DNA of 64,000 nucleotides from Amycolatopsis suaedae (GTDB lineage Bacteria; Actinomycetota; Actinomycetes; Mycobacteriales; Pseudonocardiaceae), in the NCBI RefSeq assembly GCF_004214935.1, contig NZ_SFCC01000004.1:399150-463149 (forward strand), in the 5' to 3' direction. The notes below the pieces were generated by a model, which saw only the letters and a program-made list of their open reading frames with translations, was not told the DNA's origin and searched no databases. This document shows positions 40,431 to 47,963 of the stretch, in pieces. Position 1 is the stretch's first letter, and each line of letters begins with the position of its first letter. A program made the position numbers and the translations under genes.

Positions 40431-41819
40431 TCAGGCGGGTACAGGCACACCCGCAGCGCCGTCGTCGTCCTCATCGTCCCGAGACTTCGACTCGGTCCAC
40501 ATGTGGTCTCCGACGTCGGCCGCGATAGCTTCCACCACCTCGTCGGGTACGTGCATGTAGCGCTTCGCCACCGAGGGGTTCGACCAGCCCATCAGGTCCA
40601 TGGCCGCAGCCAGTGGAACCCGCAGGGCAAGCAGCATCGTGGCTGCCGTGTGGCGCGCGTCATGCAGCCGCGCGTCCCGAACTTCAGCCGTGCGCAGTAG
40701 CCGCTTCCATGCGCGGTGATCCTCACTCGGATGCACCGGCCGGCCGACGAAGGTCGTGAAGATCCAGCCGCCTTCCTCCCAGAGAGTCCCCGCCTCCTTC
40801 TTGTCGGCTGCCTGCTGCTCTCGATGCCGCACCAGTGCTTCGCACAACTGGTGTGGCAGGCCGACCTTCCGAACACCTGAGCGCGACTTCGTCTCCGCGA
40901 CGTGCATGCCGCCGCCGTGCCGTTGCGGACAGCGCCAGCCCGGCCGCTCACGACACGAGTCCGCCGGTTCACAACCGTGCTCCCACGGGCGTTGCTGGAG
41001 CGCCCGCCGGATGTGCACCACTCCACTCCCCCGCCGGTTGGGGCACGCCACCGCGCGGTTCTCGGTCGCGCATTCGCTACCCTCCCCGCAGCCATGCCGC
41101 CACCTGATCGTGATGTCCGACCACTTCAGTGCCAACGCTTCACCGCGTCGTAGCCCAAGTGCAAGTGCTACGACGAAGCGCGCACCATTGCGTACTTTCC
41201 CCGCAGCCTCGACAACGCGAAGCGCCTCAGCTTGCGTGAACGGCACAATCTCCTCTTCCTCGACACGCGGCGGCTTGGCCAGCTTCGCCGGATTTTCCAC
41301 AATGTGCTTGCGCTTCACCGCCTCGTTCAGCGCGGTGCGAATGGTTCGGTGCGCGAGGTGGGCCGTGGCTGGCTTCAACGGCTTATCCCGTTCCGGCCTG
41401 TACGTCTTGGTCTGCATTCGCTTGTACAGGGCCTCTAGATGTTCCGGCTGGAGTTTGTCGATTCGGTGGGCGCCAACCCCAGGGATCAGGTGGTTGTAAA
41501 CCGACCGACGGTAGCCGTCGAATGTGTTGTGCCTGACGCTGTGCGCAGCGATGTTCTCGACCCAGTGCCGAAGCCACTTCTCCACCGTCCACGCGCGACC
41601 CGGTTTCCGTACCTTTCCGTTGTCGCGCAACTTCTCCAGCTCGCGGACCGCTTCGATGACTTCGCCTTCGTCCGATCGCTTGACGTGGCGCCGGTCGGGT
41701 TTGCCGTCGTCTTTGACGCCGACGGTGACCCAGCCGTGCCATTTCCCATCGCTCCCGAAATAGATGGAGCTGGCGCCGTTTGGTCGGCGCGTCCCTTCTG
41801 GTCGTGGTGTGCGTGGCAT
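40431..41819 (-). CDS. Tyrosine recombinase (integrase) of the tRNA-Ser element
   Basis: The 462-residue protein has an AP2-like N-terminus (SSIYFGSDGKWHG), a core-binding domain and a catalytic domain with Arg in GLRRGEAL, HDARH and the nucleophile Tyr in AKRYMHV. A Cys-rich insert (HGCGEGSEC...ACPNR and HGCEPADSC...RCPQRHGG) again lies inside the catalytic domain. It resembles the integrase at 55-1380 through most of its length. ATG 41819 follows GAAAGGAAC at 6-9 bases. It overlaps nothing; xis is 18 bases upstream. Confidence 0.95.
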   Translation of the reverse strand: MPRTPRPEGTRRPNGASSIYFGSDGKWHGWVTVGVKDDGKPDRRHVKRSDEGEVIEAVRELEKLRDNGKVRKPGRAWTVEKWLRHWVENIAAHSVRHNTFDGYRRSVYNHLIPGVGAHRIDKLQPEHLEALYKRMQTKTYRPERDKPLKPATAHLAHRTIRTALNEAVKRKHIVENPAKLAKPPRVEEEEIVPFTQAEALRVVEAAGKVRNGARFVVALALGLRRGEALALKWSDITIRWRHGCGEGSECATENRAVACPNRRGSGVVHIRRALQQRPWEHGCEPADSCRERPGWRCPQRHGGGMHVAETKSRSGVRKVGLPHQLCEALVRHREQQAADKKEAGTLWEEGGWIFTTFVGRPVHPSEDHRAWKRLLRTAEVRDARLHDARHTAATMLLALRVPLAAAMDLMGWSNPSVAKRYMHVPDEVVEAIAADVGDHMWTESKSRDDEDDDGAAGVPVPA

Positions 41820-41837
41820 GCGCAGGGTTCCTTTCGG

Positions 41838-42068
41838 TCAGGCCGCGGTGTGGCTGGCGTGCTGCGTGCTGGCCAGCTGGCGGACGTAGGCGGTGAGCGC
41901 ATCGACTGGGACGCGACGGAGTCGGCCGACCCGGACGGACAGGATCTGGCCGGTCCTGATGAGCGCGTACATGGTGGTGCGCCCGATCGAGAGCCGTCGC
42001 GCGGCGGCTTCGACGGTGAGCAGCTCGCGGGGCGCGTCCGGCTTCGTGCTGTCGGTGGTGTGGTGCAT
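41838..42068 (-). CDS. Excisionase, AlpA/HTH_17 type
   Basis: The 76-residue protein has one winged-helix DNA-binding domain of the excisionase family: LTVEAAARRLSIGRTTMYALIRTGQILSVRVGRLRRVPVDALTAYV. Such proteins bend DNA at the attachment site and favour excision by Int. GAGGGAGCCGCC precedes the ATG at 42068. It is followed after 18 bases by int, so the two are co-expressed. The tail ASHTAA is shared with the fragment at 1-36. Confidence 0.9.
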   Translation of the reverse strand: MHHTTDSTKPDAPRELLTVEAAARRLSIGRTTMYALIRTGQILSVRVGRLRRVPVDALTAYVRQLASTQHASHTAA

Positions 42069-42279
42069 GGCGGCTCCCTCGTCACGGGTGGTGGCGTTGA
42101 ACGGCTGGCCGGCCGGGGCAGCGCGGGCCGCGAGCGCGGCGGGGCATCCCCGTATCTGCCAGCTGGTGACCGGCGCGGCCGGGTGGCACGCCCGGCCCGA
42201 AGGTGGGGTCGGGTTACGTCGCGTGCCGGTGCCGCGCGAGGCGGCTTGCAGCCGGTTTCCGGGGCGGTGAGCACCCGCG

Positions 42280-42391
42280 TAACCCGCTTAACCCGGCTAA
42301 CTTCGCGCTGGTCAGGGCACAGGTCGGGTGGGTTAACCCGGCGGGTTACGTTCGTAACCCGGCCCGGGCGACCTAACCCGCGACCTAACCC
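42280..42391 (-). repeat. Word block A (TAACCC / GGGTTA)
   Basis: Within 112 bases TAACCC occurs six times and its complement GGGTTA twice, at intervals of about 10-30 bases, one pair forming the palindrome GGGTTAACCC. A CTGGTCAGGGC core lies at 42308-42318. The block is non-coding, about 210 bases upstream of the xis start. The region 42069-43028 has no confident gene apart from a small ORF. Confidence 0.8.
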
Positions 42392-42663
42392 ACTGGGCGG
42401 GCCGGTGGTGGGGCGCGGCCGGGTCGAGGGAGGGAGCCGACCCGACCTCCCGCCGGACGCGTTCTGGGCGGGGTTCGGCGGCCCGGATTCCCTTGTTCCC
42501 TTGACTCCCTTCGGGCGGGTTCGGCCTGCTCAGCCCAAGGGAGCCGGGCGAGGGAGCCGGAAGGGAAAACTCCCTTCACGCCGGTGGGCTCCCTCCCGGA
42601 CTCCCTTCCGATTCCCTCGCCGGTGACCGGCGCCGGAACGGCTGGCGGGTGGGTGGTGGGCAT
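42385..42663 (-). CDS. Possible small hypothetical protein spanning block B
   Basis: A 92-codon frame starts at ATG 42663 after CTGGAGGCCGTCACG, a strong ribosome binding site at good spacing. The product is Arg/Pro/Gly-rich without a hydrophobic segment or motif. Its middle is made of repeated GGGA/TCCC words (block B), so the coding signal may be an accident of the repeats. Kept as a low-confidence gene because of the ribosome binding site. Confidence 0.35.
   Translation of the reverse strand: MPTTHPPAVPAPVTGEGIGRESGREPTGVKGVFPSGSLARLPWAEQAEPARRESREQGNPGRRTPPRTRPAGGRVGSLPRPGRAPPPARPVG
42489..42607 (-). repeat. Word block B (TCCCTT / AAGGGA)
   Basis: TCCCTT occurs five times and AAGGGA twice in 119 bases, with further CTCCC/GGGAG words. 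A variant core CTGCTCAG lies at 42526-42533. The words differ from those of blocks A, C, D and E. Confidence 0.75.
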
Positions 42664-42745
42664 CGTGACGGCCTCCAGCTGCGTGGGTGGACGGGTGACG
42701 GGACCGGGCTGAAACAGGGGCGTGGCGGCCGGTCCGGGCGGTGCG

Positions 42746-42878
42746 CTCACTTGCTCACTTCTCCCACTTGCCGGACGGTCCTCACTGGTCAGCGGGAGTG
42801 AACGCGGCAAGTGAGCGCGGAAGTGGAAATCCACTCCGACCCGGCGGGCTCACTGCCCCGCTCACTTGCCCGCTCACT
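42746..42878 (-). repeat. Word block C (CTCACT / AGTGAG)
   Basis: CTCACT occurs six times and AGTGAG once in 133 bases, with related AGTGAA and AAGTGG words. The core CTGGTCAG lies at 42785-42792. It is non-coding as far as can be seen. Confidence 0.8.
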
Positions 42879-42971
42879 CCCCGCAGGCGGCCCTGGATTA
42901 CCGGCGCCGGTCGTCGGCGACGGCCCGCTCCGGGGCCCGGTCGGGGCTGGCCGGCCAGCGGTGCGGCGGGC

Positions 42972-43085
42972 CGTAATTCGGTAACTCGTGCCTGGTCAGG
43001 GCGAATGACGGCCGGTCCGGAGCGCGGATTACGGATGTAATCCGGTGGCCGGGGTCGGGTGCCGTCGTAATCCGGGCCGTAATCC
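42972..43085 (-). repeat. Word block D (GTAATCC / GGATTAC)
   Basis: GTAATCC occurs three times and GGATTAC once, with GTAATTC at the left edge, in 114 bases. The core CTGGTCAG is at 42992-42999. Its right half overlaps the 3' end of the small membrane protein gene. Confidence 0.75.
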
Positions 43086-43361
43086 ACTCCGGCGCCGGGC
43101 GGGCCGGGTGCTGGGGACGGGTTCGCCCCACGCGTCACCCCACCGACGGGCCCGCGCCCGGCGGGTACGCGGTGGCTCGGTGGCGGTGCCAGTGAGCGCG
43201 GCCAGGCGGGCATCCAAGCGGCGCATCAGCCGTTCCAGAACGGCCGCGAGGGCGAGCAGCGGCAGCCGCACCAGGTGCACGACGACGAACGCCAGCAGAG
43301 CGAGGGTGAACCGCACCAGCGCGGCCGTGCCGACACGGGACAGGACATCGAACGCGGACAT
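43029..43361 (-). CDS. Small membrane protein of the element
   Basis: The 110-residue protein has one or two hydrophobic helices (about residues 10-45: ALVRFTLALLAFVVVHLVRLPLLALAAVL) and a very basic C-terminal tail. GGAGGCTCGCC stands before the ATG. Small membrane proteins are usual in actinomycete integrative elements, where some assist transfer between cells; no motif links this one to Spd proteins. It lies between blocks D and E, upstream of the minus-strand repeats. Confidence 0.5.
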   Translation of the reverse strand: MSAFDVLSRVGTAALVRFTLALLAFVVVHLVRLPLLALAAVLERLMRRLDARLAALTGTATEPPRTRRARARRWGDAWGEPVPSTRPARRRSGLRPGLRRHPTPATGLHP

Positions 43362-43397
43362 GGCGAGCCTCCAGACTCGGTGTGGTGGTTGCAGGGG

Positions 43398-43550
43398 TGC
43401 GCGGTATGCGCGGTAGCGCGGTAATGGCCTGACCTGCGGTTTTGTGGTCGTTGTTCCCGGCATTACCGCGCACCGCGCGCGGTAATGCCGGATGCGGTTC
43501 GGGTGTTTGCGCTGGTCAGCGCATTACCGCGCTACCGCGCAAACCGCGCA
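43398..43550 (-). repeat. Word block E (GGTAATG / CATTACC)
   Basis: GGTAATG and CATTACC occur twice each, interleaved with GCGGTAGCGCGG / GCTACCGCGC and GCGGTATGCGCGG. The core CTGGTCAG is at 43512-43519. The block fills the 193-base space between the replication gene stop and the small membrane protein gene start. Confidence 0.8.
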
Positions 43551-43554
43551 GGGG

Positions 43555-44865
43555 TCAGCCGCCGCGCGGGACTTGCACGGCCGTGTAGATCTCCGGTGCG
43601 CGGCCTTTGCCGCTGGCGGTGGGACGTTTGCCCAGAGCGATACGCCCGGTGCCGATCAGCTCGGCCAGGAGGTGCTTCACCTCCTCGGCCTTGTCCTTGT
43701 GCTTGTGGCAGTAGCTGACCCGGATCTCATCCCGGGTCCGCCCGGCTGGCCCGGCCTCGGCGATCCAGGCCAGCAGCTTCCCGGCCTCCTGGTCGTTGGT
43801 GAACACAGCGCGGGCGGAGTCGATCGAGTAGCGCACCAGCGCGGCAGCGGCGCTCAGGTGCCGGGCGGTGATGGCAGTCGCGCCGTCGAGCGCGGCGTGG
43901 ATCCCGGCGATCCGCTTGCAGTAGGGCAAGGCACGGGAGACGAACTGGGACACCTTGGGGTGGTGGGTGTCGGTGTTGAACTCCAGGTAGAGCTCACGCC
44001 ATTGCTCCCGGGCGTCCTCAGCGATCTCCAGTGCCCCGAGTCGTCCGCCGCTGTCGAGACGGTCAGCAAGCCCGGCCGCGAGCGAGAGCACCAGCCCGGG
44101 GTCCGCGCCGGTGCTGTCGGGCAGCGCCTTGGACCAGGCCACCGCCAGCGGCAGGAACCGGTTGTAGGTGCCTCCCGCCATGTCGGCGTCGGACAGCTTC
44201 GACCGGAACTCGCCCGGGGTGATGTGGGCCAGGATGCCCACGTGGGACTCCGGAGCGATGCGGGCGGAAACGGTGAGGGTGGACAGGTCCCCGCCTTCCC
44301 ACGCCGCGCGCAGGATGTGGGCCAGGCTGTTGCCCTCGCGCTTCATCTTGGCCATGACCCCTCCCCACTCGTTCTCGAACGCCAGCAACCGCAGGTCTCT
44401 CGGTGGCGCGTCCGGGTCCGCGTCGTCGGCCAGGGCGAAGCGCTGGGCCAGGCCCTCGCCGGAGGTCAGCCCGGACTTGATGTTGGCCGTGGTGAAGTCG
44501 AGATCGGCTTCAGCGATGATCCGCTTCGCGGCTGACCAGGACGATCCTTTCTTGCCGTCGTTGGTGTGCCCGATGATCAGCGGCCACACCAGCAGCGGAT
44601 GCCGGTCGTCTCCGGCGCGCACGTGCGGGTCACGGCCCAGGTGGACCCCGGCGAAGCAGATCAGGGACGCGAGGATGGCAACCGGGTCGGCTTCGCTGGT
44701 CGGCTCGACCTGCTCGACCACGTGCCCGAGGTAGCAGTCGAAGACCGACTCATCCACCGGCGGGAGCCAGGCACGGGCACGCGCCACAGCGGCGGCGGCC
44801 CGCGCCTCGAAGCTCTCAGCGGCGTCGACCACCCGTAGACGGCGGTCGGGTTGCGGCGAAGTCAC
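43555..44865 (-). CDS. DUF3987-like replication/primase-associated ATPase
   Basis: The 436-residue protein resembles DUF3987/helicase-primase proteins of plasmids and integrative elements. It has a P-loop-like GHTNDGKKGSSW (about residue 90) and LLAFENEWGGVMAKMKREGN downstream, where the helicase Walker B acidic residue would be. The end has an HTH-like GRTRDEIRVSYCHKHKDKAEEVKHLLAEL. It probably supports autonomous replication of the excised element. The start GTG 44865 is preferred to TTG 44871 because AAGGGAG is 6 bases from the GTG. Confidence 0.65.
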   Translation of the reverse strand: MTSPQPDRRLRVVDAAESFEARAAAAVARARAWLPPVDESVFDCYLGHVVEQVEPTSEADPVAILASLICFAGVHLGRDPHVRAGDDRHPLLVWPLIIGHTNDGKKGSSWSAAKRIIAEADLDFTTANIKSGLTSGEGLAQRFALADDADPDAPPRDLRLLAFENEWGGVMAKMKREGNSLAHILRAAWEGGDLSTLTVSARIAPESHVGILAHITPGEFRSKLSDADMAGGTYNRFLPLAVAWSKALPDSTGADPGLVLSLAAGLADRLDSGGRLGALEIAEDAREQWRELYLEFNTDTHHPKVSQFVSRALPYCKRIAGIHAALDGATAITARHLSAAAALVRYSIDSARAVFTNDQEAGKLLAWIAEAGPAGRTRDEIRVSYCHKHKDKAEEVKHLLAELIGTGRIALGKRPTASGKGRAPEIYTAVQVPRGG

Positions 44866-44879
44866 AAGCAACTCCCTTG

Positions 44880-45145
44880 ACGTACGAGAGCGATCGGGGT
44901 CGACCGATGCAGGTCAAGCCGGTCGGTCGGGTCGACGGGCGGCCGGGCGGTCGGGGGTGGCTCCGGTCGGTGGGCGCGTTCAGGCGCCACGAGCCGGGGT
45001 CGGCTGGTGTGGTGGGTAGGGGGTGGGTCCCACCGGCCGGAGCCGGGGTCGACGTGCCCGGTGAGCCGGGTCGGCCGGGTAGCTGGCAGAAGGGGGCGTC
45101 GGGGTCGACGGTTGCTGGTCAGCCGGGTCGGCTGAGCCTGGTCAG
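44880..45145 (-). repeat. Word block F (GGTCGAC / GGTCGGG words)
   Basis: The 276-base space before the replication gene is filled with GGTCGAC, CGGTCGG and GGGTCGGC words in close repetition. Two CTGGTCAG cores lie at 45115-45122 and 45138-45145. It is looser than blocks A-E but follows the same plan, and may include the replication origin or the rep promoter. Confidence 0.6.
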
Positions 45146-45537
45146 TTGAGTCGGGGGCCGCGGTGCGCCTTGCGTGCCAGCTCGTCGGCTTGGCGCAGGC
45201 ACTTGGTCTGGTACCCGGCCGGCCAGATCTCCAGCTCGTTGCCGACCCGCCACCGCTCGACCAGTCGGGCCAGCTCGCCCCGGCCGACGGCCGCTACTCC
45301 TGCCAGCGTCTTACGGGCGGTGTCGTCGAGCAGCCGGTAGCCCCACTTGGAGGGGGCTTCCCCGCAGTGGGCCAGGGCGACGGCGACCTCATCGGTGGAC
45401 AGCACCACCGGCCCCCGCCGGGTGACCGGGTCGTCGTCAGCCCAGATGCCCACCCGCTCGACCGGCTGCCCGTCCGGGCCCGGCCGGGCCGGTGCGGGGA
45501 CCAGGCGTACCCCGCTGGTGGTGGTCAGGCAGCTCAC
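45142..45537 (-). CDS. Element protein of unknown function
   Basis: The 131-residue soluble protein ends LARKAHRGPRLN and contains a helical middle (DEVAVALAHCGEAPSKWGYRLLDDTARKTLAGVAAVGRGELARLVERWR). There is no signal or membrane segment. Its GTG start overlaps the previous stop (GTGA), so it is translated with the gene at 45534-45944. I do not recognise a family; its place in a rep operon suggests a replication or regulation role. Confidence 0.65.
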   Translation of the reverse strand: MSCLTTTSGVRLVPAPARPGPDGQPVERVGIWADDDPVTRRGPVVLSTDEVAVALAHCGEAPSKWGYRLLDDTARKTLAGVAAVGRGELARLVERWRVGNELEIWPAGYQTKCLRQADELARKAHRGPRLN

Positions 45538-45944
45538 CGACCCACCCCCGCACGAGCGCGGGCGCGGCGGGGGGTCGGGACGGTCGGCCCGAACACGTCG
45601 GCGGCCAGCTGGCGGATCCGGTCGGCGACCTCACCACGGTGGGTGCCGCGCCGCGCCTGGCTCAGTTCGTCGGCAGCGGCGGCGATGTCGACGCTGGCTT
45701 CGTCCAGCAGTGCTGAGACCACCAGGAACCGGGCGTCGGCCGGGTTGGCCAGGTCGGCCAGGGCCACGCCGCCGGTCCACACCGAGAACCACAGCGCACC
45801 CTCGATCTCACGCAGCGACACCGGGACCGTGAACGTCAGCCGCAGGTCAGCCGTGTTGTCCGCGCCGTCGCGCAGGGCGGTCGGGAACTCAGTGTCGTGC
45901 CCGTCGATGGTGGCGGTGGCCAGCTGCGAAGTCCGCGTACCCAT
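45534..45944 (-). CDS. Element protein of unknown function
   Basis: The 136-residue protein has an N-terminal beta-rich part (FPTALRDGADNTADLRLTFTVPVSLREIEGALWFSVW) and a helical C-terminus ending in basic residues. There is no membrane segment or known motif. It follows the HTH gene by 2 bases and overlaps the next gene by 4. All three are co-translated. Function unknown. Confidence 0.65.
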   Translation of the reverse strand: MGTRTSQLATATIDGHDTEFPTALRDGADNTADLRLTFTVPVSLREIEGALWFSVWTGGVALADLANPADARFLVVSALLDEASVDIAAAADELSQARRGTHRGEVADRIRQLAADVFGPTVPTPRRARARAGVGR

Positions 45945-45946
45945 GA

Positions 45947-46219
45947 TCAGGCCACCTCCACCGTCTCGCTGCCGTCAGCGTCGGCCAGCTCGGGCGACTG
46001 GTCGCCCTCCACGAACTGGGCGTAGGCGGTCTCGAAACACTCGCTCAGCCAGGCGTTGACCGCCCAACCCGGCAGCCGCAGCGCGCCCTTGCTAGTGGTC
46101 CCGAACTTCAGCGCGGACAGCTCACCGGACTTGACCGCCCGGTACACCGTCGACCGGTGAACCTTCAGCCGGTCGGCGACCTGCTTCACGGTGAAAACCT
46201 CGTTACGCTCGAACTGCAT
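45947..46219 (-). CDS. HTH_17/AlpA-type DNA-binding protein
   Basis: The 90-residue protein has a single helix-turn-helix of the excisionase type (VFTVKQVADRLKVHRSTVYRAVKSGELSALKFGTTSKGALRL) and an acidic C-terminus. It is the first gene of the leftward operon to the replication gene. GGGAGTAACG precedes ATG 46219. It is divergent from the GntR regulator with 181 bases between. It could regulate the rep operon or act as an accessory excision factor. Confidence 0.85.
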   Translation of the reverse strand: MQFERNEVFTVKQVADRLKVHRSTVYRAVKSGELSALKFGTTSKGALRLPGWAVNAWLSECFETAYAQFVEGDQSPELADADGSETVEVA

Positions 46220-46400
46220 CGTTACTCCCAACGGTTCCGATGTAGGCCCCGGCCGGTGCTGCAACACCGCCGGGGCCGCTTGCGTCTGGTGCGCTTAGCG
46301 CGACACCACGAACACTATGCGACGTAGTCCAGAAAGGCCAACTACCTGAGCTACGTTCACTCGAATGGCCTAAATTGCCTGGTGAAGTAGCCTGGTCAGC

Positions 46401-46763
46401 GTGGACAAGCTGAACCCTGCCGACACGCGGCCGCCGGTGGCCCAGGTGGCACAACGTGTGCGTGAACAGCTCCGAGCAGAGACCTACGGCGTTGGCGACA
46501 AGCTGCCGACCCATGAGGCCATGTCGGACGAGTTCGGCGTATCCGTGAACACCATTAAGCGCGCACTCGGCTTCCTCCAAGAGGAAGGACTGATCGTTTC
46601 TCGACGGGGCCAAGGGGCATTCGTGCGGGTGTCCGGCAACGATGTTCCAGAGGATGACCCGAGCGAGTCGAACGGGCGGACTATCGATGATCTGTACGGG
46701 CAACTGGCCGCAATACTGGAGCGGCTGGACGTGATCGAACGTGAACTTAAGCGTCGCCATTAG
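46401..46763 (+). CDS. GntR-type regulator (KorSA-like)
   Basis: The 120-residue protein has a GntR winged helix (AQVAQRVREQLRAETYGVGDKLPTHEAMSDEFGVSVNTIKRALGFLQEEG) and a short C-terminal helix instead of an effector domain. Compact GntR repressors such as KorSA of pSAM2 control element transfer and replication. A CTGGTCAG core lies just before its GTG start (46392-46399). It overlaps the next, oppositely oriented small gene by 4 bases. Confidence 0.85.
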   Translation: MDKLNPADTRPPVAQVAQRVREQLRAETYGVGDKLPTHEAMSDEFGVSVNTIKRALGFLQEEGLIVSRRGQGAFVRVSGNDVPEDDPSESNGRTIDDLYGQLAAILERLDVIERELKRRH

Positions 46764-46957
46764 CCGACCTGCCGAAAGAAGCTCACGATGCCGTCGATCA
46801 CGTCGACAACGAATCCAGCCGCGCCTTTCGCCATAGCCGCCGCGTCGCCGGGATACTGGACCACGAGAACCAGAATGGCCACCACGACGGCGAAGCCGAC
46901 CAACTTTTTCAGGGTTCCCCCGCTGGCCTTGAATCCGGGGATCGTGTTCTTCGCCAT
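46760..46957 (-). CDS. Small membrane protein of the element
   Basis: The 65-residue protein has a basic start (KNTIPGFKASGG), a transmembrane helix at about 17-36 and an amphipathic second half (VVDVIDGIVSFFRQVG). A good GGAGGCGTAACAGCTC site precedes ATG 46957. Similar short proteins recur in actinomycete elements. Function not known. Confidence 0.65.
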   Translation of the reverse strand: MAKNTIPGFKASGGTLKKLVGFAVVVAILVLVVQYPGDAAAMAKGAAGFVVDVIDGIVSFFRQVG

Positions 46958-47161
46958 GAGCTGTTACGCCTCCAGTCAGTTCCTGCCGCATCCAACGCTT
47001 GGTGTCGCTGGTGTTCACGACTCAAGAATCCGACGAAATGGCCCGGACGGGAACTGCCGCGCAACCGCCTTGCTGCTGAACTCCCGCCGAACCGGCGGTG
47101 CTGAACTAGCGCTGAACTTTGGCGGCTCCGACGTTCCCAGCAGGGCCTACGAGGTGCGAGG

Positions 47162-47950
47162 GTGCCCGACATGGAACTGAACGGTGCGCCCGCCGAACTC
47201 GGGCAGATCAAGGCTCTTGCCCTCACCAACTACGGCCACTTCACGTCGATGCTGGTCGAGAACGGCCGGGTACGCGGCCTCTCCCAGCACATGCAGCGGC
47301 TCGCGCGGGACAGTCACCAGCTGTTCGGCGTCGACCTGGACACTGACCAGGTGCGAACGTACGTCCGACAAGCACTTGCAGCAGCTGAGCGCCGGACAGT
47401 TGTCCGCATCACCGTCTACGACCCGGCACTAGACCTCGGCACGATCGGGGCGGACGCCTCTCCGTCGGTACTGATCACAACCCGGCCGGCCGGGACGGGC
47501 CAGGCTGGACCGCTCCGCCTGCAGGCTGCCGCCTACCGCCGTGAGGCACCAGCGGTGAAGCACATCGGCCTGTTCGGCGCCCTTCAGCGCCGTCGGGCAG
47601 CACAGCGTGAGGGGTACGACGACGTTCTATTCCTCAATCCTGACGGCACGATCTCGGAGATCGCCACATCAAACATCGGCTTCATTCGAAACGACCAAAT
47701 TGTTTGGCCGCGTTCGGAATGGTTGACCGGCGTTACAATGACACTACTTAATCAAGTTACAGATGAGCAGGTCGTCAGCGAAGCACTTACAATCTCCGAC
47801 CTGCGCAACATGGACGCCGCATTTGCCACGAACGCAGCGACCGGAATTCGGCCGGTGCGCTCCGTGGATGCAATTGAATGGCCAACGGAACACGAGATGA
47901 TTAACAAGCTGCGGGAGCTCTACGTCGACATCCCGGGCGAGAAGATATAA
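47162..47950 (+). CDS. Class IV PLP aminotransferase (cargo)
   Basis: The 262-residue cytosolic protein has the fold-type IV layout: an N-terminal domain (YGHFTSMLVENGRVRGLSQHMQRL), PLP-binding Lys in AVKHIGLF (about residue 137), DDVLFLNPDGTISEIATSNIGFI, and the phosphate-binding LTGVTMTLL. The family covers branched-chain and D-amino-acid aminotransferases and aminodeoxychorismate lyase; the sequence does not decide which. It is 200 bases downstream of the small membrane gene and 13 bases upstream of the XRE-FGE gene, a cargo operon. An ATG at 47171 is an alternative start. Confidence 0.85.
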   Translation: MPDMELNGAPAELGQIKALALTNYGHFTSMLVENGRVRGLSQHMQRLARDSHQLFGVDLDTDQVRTYVRQALAAAERRTVVRITVYDPALDLGTIGADASPSVLITTRPAGTGQAGPLRLQAAAYRREAPAVKHIGLFGALQRRRAAQREGYDDVLFLNPDGTISEIATSNIGFIRNDQIVWPRSEWLTGVTMTLLNQVTDEQVVSEALTISDLRNMDAAFATNAATGIRPVRSVDAIEWPTEHEMINKLRELYVDIPGEKI

Positions 47951-47963
47951 AGCAGGGGGACAG

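Noticed and set aside
42280..43550. CRISPR array
   Set aside because: Repeat words differ from block to block and have no constant-length spacers; no cas genes are present.
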